From NCBI GenBank assembly GCA_946902985.2, contig OX336392.1, positions 18,450,716 through 18,514,715 of the forward strand: a DNA stretch of 64,000 nt. The letters are read 5' to 3'. Below the pieces are notes generated by a model, which worked only from the letters and a program-made list of their open reading frames with translations, was not told the origin of the DNA and did not search any database. The position numbers were made by a program, and so were the translations under genes. Numbering within the stretch: the first letter of the stretch is position 1; each line of letters begins with the position of its first letter. Shown here in pieces: positions 44,801 to 56,319 of the stretch. The stretch comes from Meconema thalassinum (lineage: Eukaryota > Arthropoda > Insecta > Orthoptera > Tettigoniidae).

Positions 44801-45124
44801 TTGATTTTTTGTTTTTGTCGTGTGGCCTCCTGAGAGACCGAGTGCAGGTCTTTCTAGTCGACGCCCGTAGGCGACCTGCATGTCGGGATGAGAGATGGAA
44901 TGGATGAGGATGAATGAAACTGGGCAAGGATGTGGAAGGAAGCGGCCGTGGCCTATCAGAAGGTACCGTCCTAGCATTTGCCTGGTGTTGAAATGGGAAA
45001 CCACGGAAAACCATTTCAGGGACGGCCGACGGTGGGGCTCGAACCCACGCGTCTACCGAGTCAGCAGAGAGCTAGGCCCCATGACCTAATGCTGCGCTTT
45101 AGCCAGCATAGCCACTGCTGTCGG
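44801..45124 (-). mobile_element. SINE-C copy 1, full length
   Basis: Minus strand. The head is at 45040-45124 (GGCTCGAACCCACGCGTC on the plus strand is the B-box complement); the central block is GGAAACCACGGAAAACCATT and GTCCTAGCATTTGCCTGG (plus strand, 44968-45018); a T-rich left end is the poly(A) tail. 9-bp TSD TACCATCTT at 44792-44800 and 45125-45133. Confidence 0.87.
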
Positions 45125-45133
45125 TACCATCTT

Positions 45134-47905
45134 ATGATGAGTGCAGTTTATTTACATTTGTCTTTTGGCACAGGCTAGAGTAAAATGTGGCTTTCCGCCG
45201 ATGTCTCAGTCTCATTCATGGCTGTGTGATTGGGCTATATGGAAGCTACTGAGGTATGGGTGGTGCTCAGTAATGGCCTTCAGGGCACAGTCAGTGCATG
45301 TGGATGTTGTAAAAGGTACTACTCGTAGGGTCAGTGCTTTTGTGCTCAGTGAGAGTCATTGGCAAACTACCTCTCTCCTCACCTTGCTTAGTACGCCTCA
45401 TTATAGTGGGTATCTACCCACATAATCTAAGGCGGTACTTTTTGAGGGTCCAACCAGCCTCCGGGCTGACTACCTAAGACAGAATTGTTCAAGAAACCAT
45501 ATTTAGAGTTCTGCGAGTGCCGTTATATTGACGGATTTCAGTTTCGATCTTACTAATGTGTGGATTATTTACAGTGCTTAAATTATACGTACAGTAATTG
45601 GAGCTTCTGACACGAATGATGAAGATACTGTACTCAAGAGGGTTCCTATGTCCTACTCTCTTATTATGTGACGTCTATCTAGTACTACTCTTTGCATTCA
45701 CTGACTTAATAACATACAATGAAGTTAGATGGAATGGCATGACTATTCTGAACGTGAATGTCTATTTTATACTTAAGAAGTTATGTTCAAATTTGACAAA
45801 CTTACCCATAGTGATGTCACTCCCAGTAAACTGATGAATTGCTTCCATTTCGTTCCAGCAAGGACTGTCTTGATAGGTGTGTGGTTTGATACCACGAAGC
45901 AGTTAGACGCTCAAAACCAACTCCACACCAAAAAGTTTACTTTCAGTCGTGTAGCCAATACAGCCTACTATTTGTTGAAAAGGTAATCAAGTATTTCGGG
46001 AAAATGAGAATATACTAAGACTTGAGGGCACAGATTATCTTCACAGAGCAGACGTGTAGGGCCACCAATCCAGTTTAAGAAATTAGAATTGATAGCGCTC
46101 GCCCTCCATGTCAACAGTAAAACAAACACGGCTAATGTCACATTATTGTTGAGGCGAGCTCATCAAATGTCTGCTATCTCTTGAATTCAAATGTTTCGTT
46201 CTCTTTGAAACGCACAAACGTAAGCGAGGACGAATTGGTAAATGCTGATGGAATCAGTCGTATGGTTTTCGTGACTTTAGCTGGAAACTGCTTGGGTCGT
46301 CATTTTGATCGTGAAAATCCAATTCTTCTTACTTTTTCGAGATAGTGGCTTTGGCGCAAAATTGTTTTCTCATTTTTTCTCCACAATATTTACGTACTCG
46401 GATTATAATCGTGTATTTGATAAATGTTAACAGTACGGTATTTGGAAATATTATCCAGCAGTCTAGGCTATTTGTCGTGATACAATGTCATAACTTGACT
46501 CTCCGAGACGTTTCACTTCTCTATGAAGTAACGTAAGTATTGAAAGTCATGACGTTCATTTCAATTTCTTAGCAGCAATAACTTCGATGAAAGTGGTTAA
46601 CATCCGCGCTTGGACTTTGGACAGAAACGAATTCAACTCAGGCCACGACTTTGCCTATGGAAGAATAGAATACTTGGGTCTATTTCACAGTCAAAGTCAA
46701 AGGGCGTCAGGCTGCACGGGAAGATGAGCATTTTAGGTCGAAGACATCGGCTTGAGGCCTCTTCATTTTCATTGTTACGCGAAACAAAATAACAATTGAC
46801 ATGGGCAGCGCTTCAATGGGAAACCGAGGAAGTAATTGACAGCGCAAAGCTGCAACCTGAAGACGCAATGGTGTAAATAATGTTACAGAGAAACATTAAG
46901 GAAGACAGTATTTCTGATAAAATAAAGGTAGCCTACCGCAGTCGTTAGTGGTCAATACAGTATAATCGCAGTAACCCCCAACTCGTGTATAATAAAACTC
47001 TCACACGAAATCTTCGATACGTCATCAGTGTCAAGATGTGTACGTTTATTTTAGACCAAACAATTTATATCACTGTATTACATTTCAGTTTGAGGTGTCC
47101 GAAATATGTTATCGGATATGTGTTTCGTGTCCTATCGGGTGGTCTGTAATCCACACAACTGCAAATTAAAGTAAATTCGTGGTTTGTAGTATGGTAATGT
47201 CTTTAAATACGATAATTGTAAAAGTTACTAGTGAAGCTTCGAGTTGCTTGAGGCGGTTGAAATTGGCAATTAGAGTGAAGTGGCAGCTAAAAAAGAACAA
47301 GTTGTCGTTATTTTGTTGATCTGTTCGGCGTATGGAAAATAACCCTACGTACAGTAGAGTATTTCTTTCTTATTGGAGGGAAAGTTTACCATTGCTGGTG
47401 AGGGTGTGCTGTTCATATTAGGGCCTTTGGACATCGTACGTCTACTCGTCTCGGTACACAGTGTGTGTAGTCCTTATGGTAACCTGTATTACTGTGGTAT
47501 TTCAATTGGTTGGAATGGGATGTGACCGTGGTTTTGCAAAAGGCACCAGCCGAAAACTTGCCGAAGAAGTAGGCTGTAGCGAAAACGTGGAATACTATTT
47601 GAAGGTTGACAGACGTGGAACGTGGACTGGGCCAACACCGGGCTTAGCCAGGCTTAGCTCAAGGCTACTAAACTATAAGCCTTGGGCTTAGCTGTCTCAT
47701 GCGTCCAATGACGTTGGACTCCAGTGTAGACAACTTAAGCAAATTTCTGATAGATTTAATGAGTCTGTCAGCAAGGGAAAACAATTCAGTGAGAATTTTT
47801 TTAAACGTATTTTTGAGCAGCGTATTCATGTCAAAGATTTTGAACGGACATTTGCAACACACATCTTATAGACTACGTTTTAATGTGAGGGTTATTGTAA
47901 CGTTT
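45134..47905. other. no gene recognised
   Basis: No LINE, transposase or LTR motif found. GAGGGTCCAACCAGCCTCCGG near 45445 looks like part of a dispersed repeat, but there is no second copy in the window to prove it. Host exons cannot be excluded, yet no frame stands out. Confidence 0.4.
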
Positions 47906-49150
47906 GGATGAGTGGCACATTTAGTTCAGCGTTGGTCTTCAAAACCCAAGATTTCGGTTTTGATCCTGGCTCAGACCGATGCCCCCATGGTCTCTCAAGC
48001 AGTGGGACGTAGGTTGGCGACTACGGGATCCCAGCTGAGTCGGAATTGCTTCCACTTACTTCCACTTCATCTTTCCTTTCGGCCAATGTTGAGAGTGTAG
48101 CCTATATTTGGATAGGCCGAGAGCAGCTTTTAGGCAGCGAGCTTTAACCTTCTCTATAGTATTTAAGTCCTTCACTGATCGACTCTTGTTCTTTTCCGCC
48201 CTTGACGGCATTAGGTTATTCGAGGCTTAGGGTGTCTTTCATATTCCCGCGTAGCTTGACCTTGTCTTGTTTTTTCCTGGTACCCTCATTTTTGAGGGGT
48301 GATAACTCTTCTCTCTTTTCGTGGTATCTCGTGCTTAATGTGAGAGTCCCTAGAGTGTGTGTGTGGTGCACTTTGGATAGCCCTACACCCTCAAAACCTC
48401 ACGGCTGGTGGGTACGGGTGTTGGCGATCTTGAGGTCCGTGTTTAGGGGTTGACCCTCTCCCATCTGCCTTCCAGAGTTCTACTTCCTTTCAAGTCAGAG
48501 CCTTCCGTGGCGTAGTTGGTAGCATGCTGAGCTTCTATGCCCAAGATCGAGGGTTAAAACCCGGCCGAAGTCGTCGGATTTTTTAAGAGCGTTAAAAATC
48601 CTTCGGAGGTGAAGTAAAGCCGGCGGGCCCATGTCATAGATTTATGGCATGAAAAAGAATTTTCCACTAACTACAATTGTGGAAGCTAAAATTTGTAGGT
48701 TAATTTGATAATGCTATATTAGTTCCAACGTTCGCCGCCAGGTGCTGACTGCGATGGCATTTAGTAGCCATGTCCGCAGCTAGGTGTCGCGGACGGTAGC
48801 AAAAGTAGGAACTACTTGAAAAAATTAATCGTTGCAGTCCTTCTACCTGAATCACACATAACACGCACTAATACAGCCATCACAATTAACACCGGTTATC
48901 AGAAAAATTCTACACACACCCAAAGTACACGGGGACACATGACCGCGTTGTCGCAGCCCCTAAACTGAGGAACCAACCAACCAACCAACCTTTCAAGTCC
49001 GTCAACGCGAACTCTTCGAGGATTAGGGCATTTCTCTTCCCTATATTTCCTTCATTCATCTTTTTCTAGTATGTTGGCCTAAGTTAACCGTATTTAGTAT
49101 TCATTTTATCCATATCATTAGGGGAAATTAATGCAGCCAATGGCCAATAG
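47906..49150 (+). mobile_element. SINE-H copy C, interrupted by SINE-A
   Basis: Shares with copy A, in order: GTGGGACGTAGGTTGGCGA, CCCAGCTGAGTC, TTGCTTCCACTTACTT, GACGGCATTAGGTTATTCGA, and the CTCACGGCTGGTGGGTACGG block. Upstream, AGTGGCACATTTAGTTCAGC (47911) and GGTTTTGATCCTGG (about 47956) look like A- and B-boxes about 44 bp apart, suggesting a tRNA-derived head that copy A lacks. The 29-bp array is absent. It ends near ATCATTAGGGG (about 49120). Confidence 0.68.
48497..48988 (+). mobile_element. SINE-A copy, full length, inside SINE-H
   Basis: Head GTGGCGTAGTTGGTAGCATG and GGGTTAAAACCCGG (one B-box change), tail (CCAA)n at 48972-48988. Perfect 11-bp TSD CCTTTCAAGTC at 48486-48496 and 48989-48999. 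Confidence 0.92.
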
Positions 49151-49159
49151 GATATAGCC

Positions 49160-49565
49160 TGCATTAAAAACAAAGGTACAAAACTTGAGTAACGATTCTA
49201 CCCGCAATTTATAGTTCATGATGTGATATCGGTGACAACATTTCTTACATAGGCGAATTTACAAATACAGTCTATATTTGGGTCAGGAAAATATTTGGTC
49301 ATGCAAAGTTTATGGTGGAAACCAAACACTGCGAAGCGTGTGATGACGTGTCGTAAGGCGTAGTTCAAGCCTGCCAGCCTGTCGTTAACATTGCACCTGT
49401 TGTGTAAAATCACTCCAGATTACACTTTTCTTTCGTTACCTCTCCTCGAGCACTTTGGTTGAGTTGACGGTAGATGGCTGATGGTATCGTACTTCATTGT
49501 TAATTCATAGGCCAATCTTGAGAGCGTATATTTGGATAGGCTGAGATCATCTTTTTGGTAGCAAG
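49160..49565. other. no gene recognised
   Basis: Unassigned. GTATATTTGGATAGGCTGAG near 49527 resembles a stretch in SINE-H copy C near 48103. Confidence 0.4.
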
Positions 49566-49569
49566 CCTT

Positions 49570-49800
49570 AACCTTCTCTGTCCTCGACCCTTCCTTCGAT
49601 AACTAAGCTTGCTATTCCTGGATGTCTTAGCATGTGTCCTACCAACCTATCTCTTCTGTTCATTAGTAGTCGCCAGAAACATCTCTCCTCTCCCACTCGT
49701 ATTAATACCTCTTCATGTGTTACCCTATCTACCCATCTGATCATCATTCTCCTGTAACACCACATTTCAAACCCTTCAATTCTCCTCTTTAAATATTATT
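49570..49800 (-). pseudogene. RTE-like LINE, C-terminal fragment
   Basis: Minus strand: FEMWCYRRMM-type start, IRWVDRVTHEEVL, EERCFWRLLMNRRDRL and VGHMLRHPGIASLVIEGRVE. It is the same family as 51597-52974, which reads almost the same through this stretch. Both ends are truncated. Confidence 0.85.
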
Positions 49801-49898
49801 TTAAAGATATTAAACTGTCATTTATATTGTCCTGTATGACCTAGCGAGAGCCCCTTAAAACAACAATGTAGCCCCGTGTACTTGGGTGCGTGTAGAAG

Positions 49899-50413
49899 GT
49901 GGTTGGTTCCTCAGTTTAGGGGCTGTGACAACGCGGTCATGTAGCCCCGTGTACTTTGGGTGTGTGTAGAATCTGTCTCATAACCGGTGTTAATTGTGAT
50001 GGCTGCATTAGTGTGTGTTATCTGTTCTTAATTCAAGTAAGGACTGCAGACATTGGATTTTTAAGAGGTAGTTCCAACTTTTGCTACAAAACGCCACCGT
50101 CAACGACCAACTAGTTCTGCACTTTGTTACTAGATGCCACCGCAGTCGGCTCCTGGTGACGAACGTTGGAACCTAAGAGCGTTACTCAAAGATAACCTAC
50201 AATTTAGCTTCACACAAGTGTAATTAGTGGAAGGTTCTTTATCATGCCATAAATCTATGACATGGGACCGTCGGCTTTACTTCCCTTCCAAAGGAAGGTA
50301 TACTGTGGGATTTTTAACGCTCTTAAAAAATCCGAGACTTCTGCCGGGTTTAAACCCGCGACCTTGGGCATAGAAGCTCAGCATGCTACCAACTACGCCA
50401 CCGAAGCCGCTAT
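49899..50413 (-). mobile_element. SINE-A copy, inserted in an older SINE 3' domain
   Basis: Minus strand, full length, with the head at 50340-50412. 9-bp TSD GTGTAGAAG at 49890-49898 and 50414-50422. The flanks themselves read as one interrupted SINE 3' domain: GTAGCCCCGTGTACTTGGG on the left, and CTGTCTGATAACCTGTGTC on the right. Confidence 0.88.
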
Positions 50414-50552
50414 GTGTAGAAGCTGTCTGATAACCTGTGTCACTGTGATGTTTGTGCTAGTTTGAATTGAATGATAACCGTATAAGATTAACTGTCCCGT
50501 CAGTTACCCCCACCACCTCCCTCTCCCGGCGTCTCTGAAAGCATAGCAATTA

Positions 50553-51232
50553 CAGCTCACGCCACGGTTTTTGGCCGTTGAGTCCCGTACATAGAATAGG
50601 TGGCGAACCTTAGGTATGCTGCTTTCCGCGCAACTGAATAGGCCTACTCACGTATGAATTGCAGCGGCAGAGGTTGAGAAGAGAAAACAGGAAAATGATC
50701 CTAGGCATCCCATGTTTGGAAGTGAAGCATTACGTCCCAGGCTCAAGTCAAGAAAGAGCTTTCTTCGAACAACTGAAGCAATTGCAACAACATCTTCCGC
50801 TTGCCGCATAGAACTATTGCGAAACAGGACACCTGGAAGTAATGGCCAAAACCGAAAGGAAGAGCCGGCTGCTGGTTTTCAACTACCTTACCAGACGTGG
50901 AAGACATAGAACAGACTGCGAACTGGAGTGACGCGGTGCAAGCAAAATTTGAAGCGGCGGGGCTACATTACTGAAGATGCAACCTGCAAATGTGGAGAAA
51001 TTCAAGATGTTGAACTCCTCTTGGTGTACCCGAAATTGCCTGAAGCCTGCACGCTGGATGACCTGGTTTCAGCAAATGCTCCTGCAATCAAGACTGCCGA
51101 ATTCTGGGCCTCAAAATCAATTTGATGTGTACAAAATCTGTGTGTATATTGTAAATATGTTTTAAATTTGTAAATAACTGTATTGTACAGTCCTGTGTAC
51201 GACTGACCGACCAAAATCCGTGGCGTGAGCTG
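50553..51232. mobile_element. TIR element (680 bp) carrying a LINE 3' end
   Basis: The ends are CAGCTCACGCCACGG at 50553 and the complement of CCGTGGCGTGAGCTG at 51218-51232, each next to TA (50551-50552, 51233-51234). The TIR belongs to the same family as the 244-bp element at 26279-26522, and the left interior also matches it (CTCACGTATGAATTGCA against CTCACGTATCAATTGCA). The middle is LINE-derived (see 50680-51185). Either a LINE copy landed in a MITE or the element formed around LINE DNA; the shared left interior favours the first. Confidence 0.82.
50680..51185 (+). pseudogene. jockey/CR1-like LINE, C-terminal part, inside a TIR element
   Basis: Plus strand: HPMFGSEALRPRLKSRKSFL, then GFQLPYQTWKT, a stop, RLRTGVTRCKQNLKRRGYIT, CKCGEIQDVELLLVYP (a decayed Cys-His knuckle: the usual His and last Cys are Glu and Tyr) and APAIKTAEFWASKSI before a stop near 51125. 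A T/A-rich end follows. It aligns in order with the minus-strand fragment at 35195-35713. Confidence 0.83.
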
Positions 51233-51234
51233 TA

Positions 51235-51590
51235 AAAGGAACATGAAAGCCATCCGGAGGGAGGCAACTGACCTAGCCTAGGTTACGTCATTTTACCTAC
51301 TCGACAATAATTCATAGCCTATACGCCATTACGTATAGCCTAAGCGCGAATTGATATATGACATTTCAACTAAGCGGCATTTAGGATGTGATGCCATGTT
51401 TCCGTTAAATTGCTCGTGCTTGGTTCATTTTTGGATTGTTGCATTGAACTGATTCCAAAGTTCAAGCGGATTCCTAGAGGGGCAACTCTCCTCCTACCAC
51501 GGACTGTCCCTACTCTAACGTGTTATTGTGTTCGAGTCTTCAATCTGCAGACTGGCAAGATACCGTACCGCGTTCCATGCCCCTCTGTAC
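51235..51590. other. no gene recognised
   Basis: Unassigned. Confidence 0.4.
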
Positions 51591-51596
51591 AAGGTG

Positions 51597-52974
51597 ATGA
51601 TGATGATGATGATGTTGTTGTTGTTTGAGTCTTCAGTCTTTTGACTGGTTTGATGCAGCTCTCCATGTCTCCCTGTCCTGAGCTAATCGTTTCATCTCTA
51701 CATAGCTACCACACCCTACATCCGAGGCAATCTGTTTAACATATTCTAACCTTGGTCTACCCCTACAGTTCTTGTCCTCGACCCTTCCCTCCATAACTAA
51801 GATTGCTATTCCTGGGTGTCTTAGTATGTGTCCTACCAACCTATCTCTTCTCTTCATTAGCAGTCGCCAGAAACATCTCTCCTCTCCCACTCGTCTTAAT
51901 ACCTCTTTGTTTGTAACCCTATCTACCCATCTGATCTTCATCATTCTCCTGTAACACCACATTTCAAATGCTTCAATTCTCCTCTTTTCTGCTGCACCAA
52001 TAGTCCAAGTTTCACTTCCATAGAGCGCCACGCTCCAGACAAAGGCTTTCAAAAATGACTTCCTAATACCTAAATCTATATTCGATGTCAGCAGATTCCT
52101 TTTTTGTAGAAATGCTTTCTTTGCCTGAGCCAACCTACTTTTTGTATCCTCTTTGCTTCGTCCATCACTGGTTATTCTGCTTCCTAAGTAACAGAAGTCT
52201 CCTACTTCCTTCAGCTTTTCACCTGCCAATCTGATGTCCATAGAGGTTTCTGATTTATTTCGGCTGCATTCCAGTATTTTTGTTTTAAAAAATCCACAGC
52301 CTGCTTCCAGTCTCCGACCGGGTCAGGAATGGAATGAATGAAGCCCCCATCTAGCGGCGAGGATATGAACGTGCCGGCTGCCGAGGCCTGACGCACTCCT
52401 CTGGGGCAATGATTAAATGAATGACAGATGAAATGAAATGATAGTGGAGAGTGTTGCTGGAATGAAATTGTGACAGGGAAAACCGGAGTACCCGGAGAAA
52501 AACCTGTCTGCCTCCGTTTTGTCCAGCACAGATCTCACATGGAGTGACCGGGATTTGAACCACGGACCCAGCGGTGAGAGGCCGGCGTGCTGCCGCCTAA
52601 GCCACGGAGGCTTAAGTATTTTTGTTTTACATTTATTAATTTTCATCATGAATTCTTTCCGTAAGACTGAGTCCATACCATTCAAAAACTCATTCAAATC
52701 CTCAGGCTTGTCGGCCAAGATGACGATGTCATCAGCTAATCGCAGAGTTGAAATTATTTCTCCTTGAATCTTCACTCCCACTTTAAATTTTTCTCTAATT
52801 TCCTTCATTGCTTGTTCAAGGTAAAGATTGAAAAGTATGGGTGATAAGTTGCAGCCTTGCCTTACACCTTTCTGAATACCAGCTTCTCTCTCATGTCCTT
52901 CAACTCGAATGACTGCTGTCTGGTTTCTGTATAGATTGTTTATCACCCTCCTATCCCTGATGATAATCCTTGTT
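51597..52974 (-). pseudogene. RTE-like LINE: RT and C-terminal domain, split by SINE-G
   Basis: Minus strand from 52974 downward: RDRRVINNLYRNQTAVIRV, GVRQGCNLSPILFNLYLEQA, then TLRLADDIVILADKPEDL (LADD at the catalytic site) and MMKINKCKTKIL, where SINE-G interrupts at 52614. After the SINE: MDIRLAGEKLKEVGDFCYLG, SVALYGSETWTIGAAEKRR, RWVDRVTNKEVLRRVGEERC, VGHILRHPGIAILVMEGRVE and RLAQDRETWRAASNQSKD. The 3' tail is (AAC)n(ATC)n (51597-51630). The parts on both sides of the SINE are open, so apart from the SINE and the missing 5' half the coding sequence is well kept. Confidence 0.9.
52288..52614 (-). mobile_element. SINE-G copy 3, full length, inside an RTE-like LINE
   Basis: Nearly identical to the copy at 34834-35166. 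Perfect 15-bp TSD AGTATTTTTGTTTTA at 52273-52287 and 52615-52629; the duplicated bases belong to the LINE, so order of insertion is certain. Confidence 0.94.
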
Positions 52975-53705
52975 TTAAGGGGCCTAACATCGAGGTTATC
53001 GGCCCCTAATGGTCTGGGTGATGGCGAAAATGACAATAAAATGGAAACCACAACGAAAATTAAGCTGAACTGAAAATACTTACAAAATGGAACTCAGATT
53101 GGAATTACTCACAAAATGTAGAGTGGAAATACTGACAACAGGTAATTTAGAAGACAAATGCTCACAAAAGGAATTTAGATTGAAAAATACGCACAAAATT
53201 AAGTTCAGGTTCAAAATACTCACAAAACGCAATTGAAATTAAAAATACTTGCAAAATGCAATTGAAATTGAAAATACACAATGCAAGTTAGATTGAAAAA
53301 GGCCGGTTTAGATTCAAAGTACTCACAAAGTGCAATTGGAATTCAAAATACTTACAAAATACAATTGAGATTGAAGATACTTACAAAATGGAGTTTAGAT
53401 CGAAAATACTCACAAAATGTAATTTAGAGACAAGGGGGGGGGGGGGAATCATAAAAACAGGGCGGGAATCTTGAAGAGAAAAGGAACTATAATGAACAGA
53501 AAAAGAAGGCTGATCCCTAGAAGAATGAGGGATCAGGAAAGATTAGAGAAGGGCCAATTAAGGCGGGAAAGGAATATACTCCCTAGGCCTCGGATACCCT
53601 AATGACGTCAGGGTCGGAAGAGAACAAGAGTTGGCCAAGAGAGGTCGACAGGAAAGAAGACGGAGAGGAGCCCGCCACAAGTAAGTGGAAGGAATGCCGG
53701 ACTTA
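52975..53705 (-). mobile_element. SINE-H copy B
   Basis: Reverse complement of SINE-H: AAGGGGCCTAACATCGAGG (tail end) at the left, an inverted 29-bp array (about 53070-53430) closed by a 12-G run, then CTAGGCCTCGGATACCC, CAGGGTCGGAAGAGAACAAG, AAGTAAGTGGAAGG and GGAATGCCGGACT. It lacks the middle pyrimidine-rich part of copy A (about 36000-36200). It abuts the LINE at 52974. Confidence 0.8.
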
Positions 53706-54990
53706 TCTTGACGTATTTTGCCTTTATGAGCACTTCTAAATAATTAAAAGTTTACATTAATTAAATAAACATAGGCTACGTACGCCTATTGATGTTATAC
53801 AAATCGTAGTTACCAAAATATTCTGGTTCATTGCGGTTAATTATATCTAAAACGCAAAATCGTGAAATTAAAATCCCTTCAAAACGTACCATAACAGGCA
53901 AATTTTAAACCGCACGCTTAACATCGGCCAGGGCTGCATCGGCTAACTTCGGGGTGGTTCGAGGTAGATCGTGTCTAGCGCTGGCTTGAGCTGGTCCTTT
54001 CACCAGCGATAGTTTAGCTTTGTTCTCGGCTTAACCCCCACCCCCCTGCCTCACCCGACCACGCGCCCATCACTTCCTCTTTACGTCCCACCGCCGCGCG
54101 CCAGCGATCCAGAAATTGAACCTTTTCGCTGGTTCCGGAGAGCAACCGAGTGTTGATGTCAAAATTATCCCTCCGAGCGCAAATTTACATACGTAATTAA
54201 AGAAATACGCACTTGATTAACCATTTTACTAAGAGTTATATATTTCTAGGGGGTTCACTGAACATATAGAACGCGCCGCCACTGGCTGGAACGGTACCTT
54301 CAGACAGGCCACTCCACATCCTAGCCCAGATTCATTCATCTTCATTAGGTAGGCGTCTGGAAGTGCATCCGGCCGTAAAAACCACCCTCCACATAGTCTT
54401 TCATCGCATCTCACCCCTAACCCCGTTGAATAAACGAGAATAATGCACTGTGATTGATCAAAAGATGGATCCTACACTCATTTAGATCGGTGTCTTGGCA
54501 CATAGGCCAATTGTTACAAGGACTGACAGATGTCCTAGAAAATGGCGGCTCATGATCAATAGAGTGTTTAATATCAGTCGTGGGTGGCGGATAATTAGAG
54601 GAGGGGGAGGGAGGGGAAGGACGTAGGGTAAAAGACTGTTTGACATCAGAGAAAACTGTATTCAATTGCGCGGTAAAACGGATGTAAAACGGAGGTAAAA
54701 CGAATGCCGCAGTTCAGAGAACTCCACATTGTCATCGAATTAAAAGGTTTAGGCCTACAAGTTAGTCTAGGTACATGGAAACTTTCACGAGAACAAAACG
54801 TAAAATGGCGAGAAAGAACCGCGAGTGTCACAAGTACGTGAAAATTACATTGCAAGACATAGTATCGGCAGTTGACGGAGCATCTGGGAAGTCTCCGTCC
54901 GCGCCTCGGTTTCCTTGTTGCAATCAGCGCTGTTGGGATAGGACTTACTCTGCCATATCCTTCACTATTGAGATCTGGTCGGTGCTTGGG
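53706..54990. other. no gene recognised
   Basis: Mixed composition with a GC-rich part near 54030-54110. No frame with a recognisable domain. Confidence 0.4.
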
Positions 54991-54999
54991 GCTGGCAAC

Positions 55000-55708
55000 C
55001 AGGCGCGGATCAAGAGTTTGGCTTTGGGGGGGGTCTCAGAATCGAAATTGTTAAGAAAAATGGTATCACTAACAACGCAATCACAATATAACCAAACGTA
55101 CAAAACCAGACCATTTTTTTTTTGCAAGCTACATGGATAGAAATTTGATGCGTTTAGCGCACCAAAAATATTCGTACAAATTGCAACGGCGTGTTTTGCG
55201 ACTTTTACATCGAGCTTCCAGAAAAGTATCAAGGCACGTAAAGTTTCGGCAAGTCGAGTTGGTACCGACAAAGGGAGAAAGTCACAGCTTAAATTGCCAA
55301 CCAAGCTTGCAGTTTGGACGTTGGAAAAAATTTTTGGTGCGAAAAAGGCCCCAAATTCCTATCCGTGCGTTGCTGCACATTCATCGTGACATCACTATAA
55401 ACATCGATTCGGTAATCACAAGGTTTGCTAAACAAAATAGACGAGTTGATTTTGTTGTGTAAATAATCGTTTTTATATAACAGGTATGAAGTTGTAAATA
55501 TGTACAGTTGTAACAGAACATAATAATTGCAATGAAGATATTTTCAGTATTGAATAAAATGAATAAAAAAAACTGTTTTTCAGTTAAAATTCGTTAAGTT
55601 TTATTTGTCTGGTTATTGTGTTTTAGTTTTTTGAGTTTGCAAAAAAATTTGGTCTCCGTTTGGGGGGGATCATGGCCCCCGTGACCCCCCCCCTTGAATC
55701 CGCGCCTG
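55000..55708. mobile_element. hAT-type non-autonomous element, 8-bp TSD
   Basis: The ends are CAGGCGCGGAT and its complement ATCCGCGCCTG (one-base difference after that), continuing into G-rich and C-rich arms. CTGGCAAC is duplicated at 54992-54999 and 55709-55716. An 8-bp TSD with CAGGCGCGGAT-type ends is characteristic of hAT elements. The interior has a 109-codon frame (55133-55462) rich in Arg and Lys without BED finger or RNase H-like transposase motifs, so transposase must come from elsewhere. Confidence 0.88.
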
Positions 55709-55859
55709 CTGGCAACGAGCGCTCCAGACCGTTGGCGCGCTTCGCTTTCTCAGGCAGTTCACAGTAACTTGCTATAAGATTTCCTGAATTATTAAAGAAC
55801 AAAATCATGAATTCCTGTACATATCAAAGGAAACGTACAGATTTTATTACTAAAAATAT

Positions 55860-56070
55860 TATTACCATTTATTGTTTTATCATTTTAAATGATCTAGTCG
55901 ACTTCGTCGTTACGTTACGGCGACGTCACGAAATGTACCGAGAATGCATTGAGATGTGTGACGTCATAGCACCGCTTGGTGCATGTGTACTGGGTTCACT
56001 GGTGAGCTCTGGAGTTACGAGACGGCAACGACACGGCAAGAGTGGCGTCATCCAGCCAGCTCCTTCATGA
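55860..56070 (-). repeat. repeat with TGACGTCA, copy 2
   Basis: Matches the reverse complement of 8740-8930 in patches: TTTCAAATGATC-like, GTCGACTTCGTCGTTACG, then TGTGACGTCATAGC (perfect TGACGTCA at 55959-55966) and GGTGCATGTGTACTG. It is diverged, with no tandem duplication seen. Confidence 0.6.
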
Positions 56071-56319
56071 CTTGTAACTTTCTAGCGTTCTGATTTTTTC
56101 TTGATCATCTAACATGTCTAACATGCCTTTCTAGCATTTTTCAGCATTTGTAGCATTTAAAATGATATAAAGCCCAGTCTTTCAGACTAACTGTGTCTTT
56201 TTCTTAAAGAAATCTGGTCGTCGTGCAACACCACAACCTTATTACCGGCCCCCACTGAATTACCGTGACATGTTGACCTCCAGTGAGCATGTTTTAATAG
56301 TAGTGTAGCCATAACCGAC

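Noticed and set aside
55133..55462. Basic 109-codon protein gene inside the hAT-type element
   Set aside because: No transposase or other domain, and no homologous frame elsewhere in the window; coding status cannot be supported.
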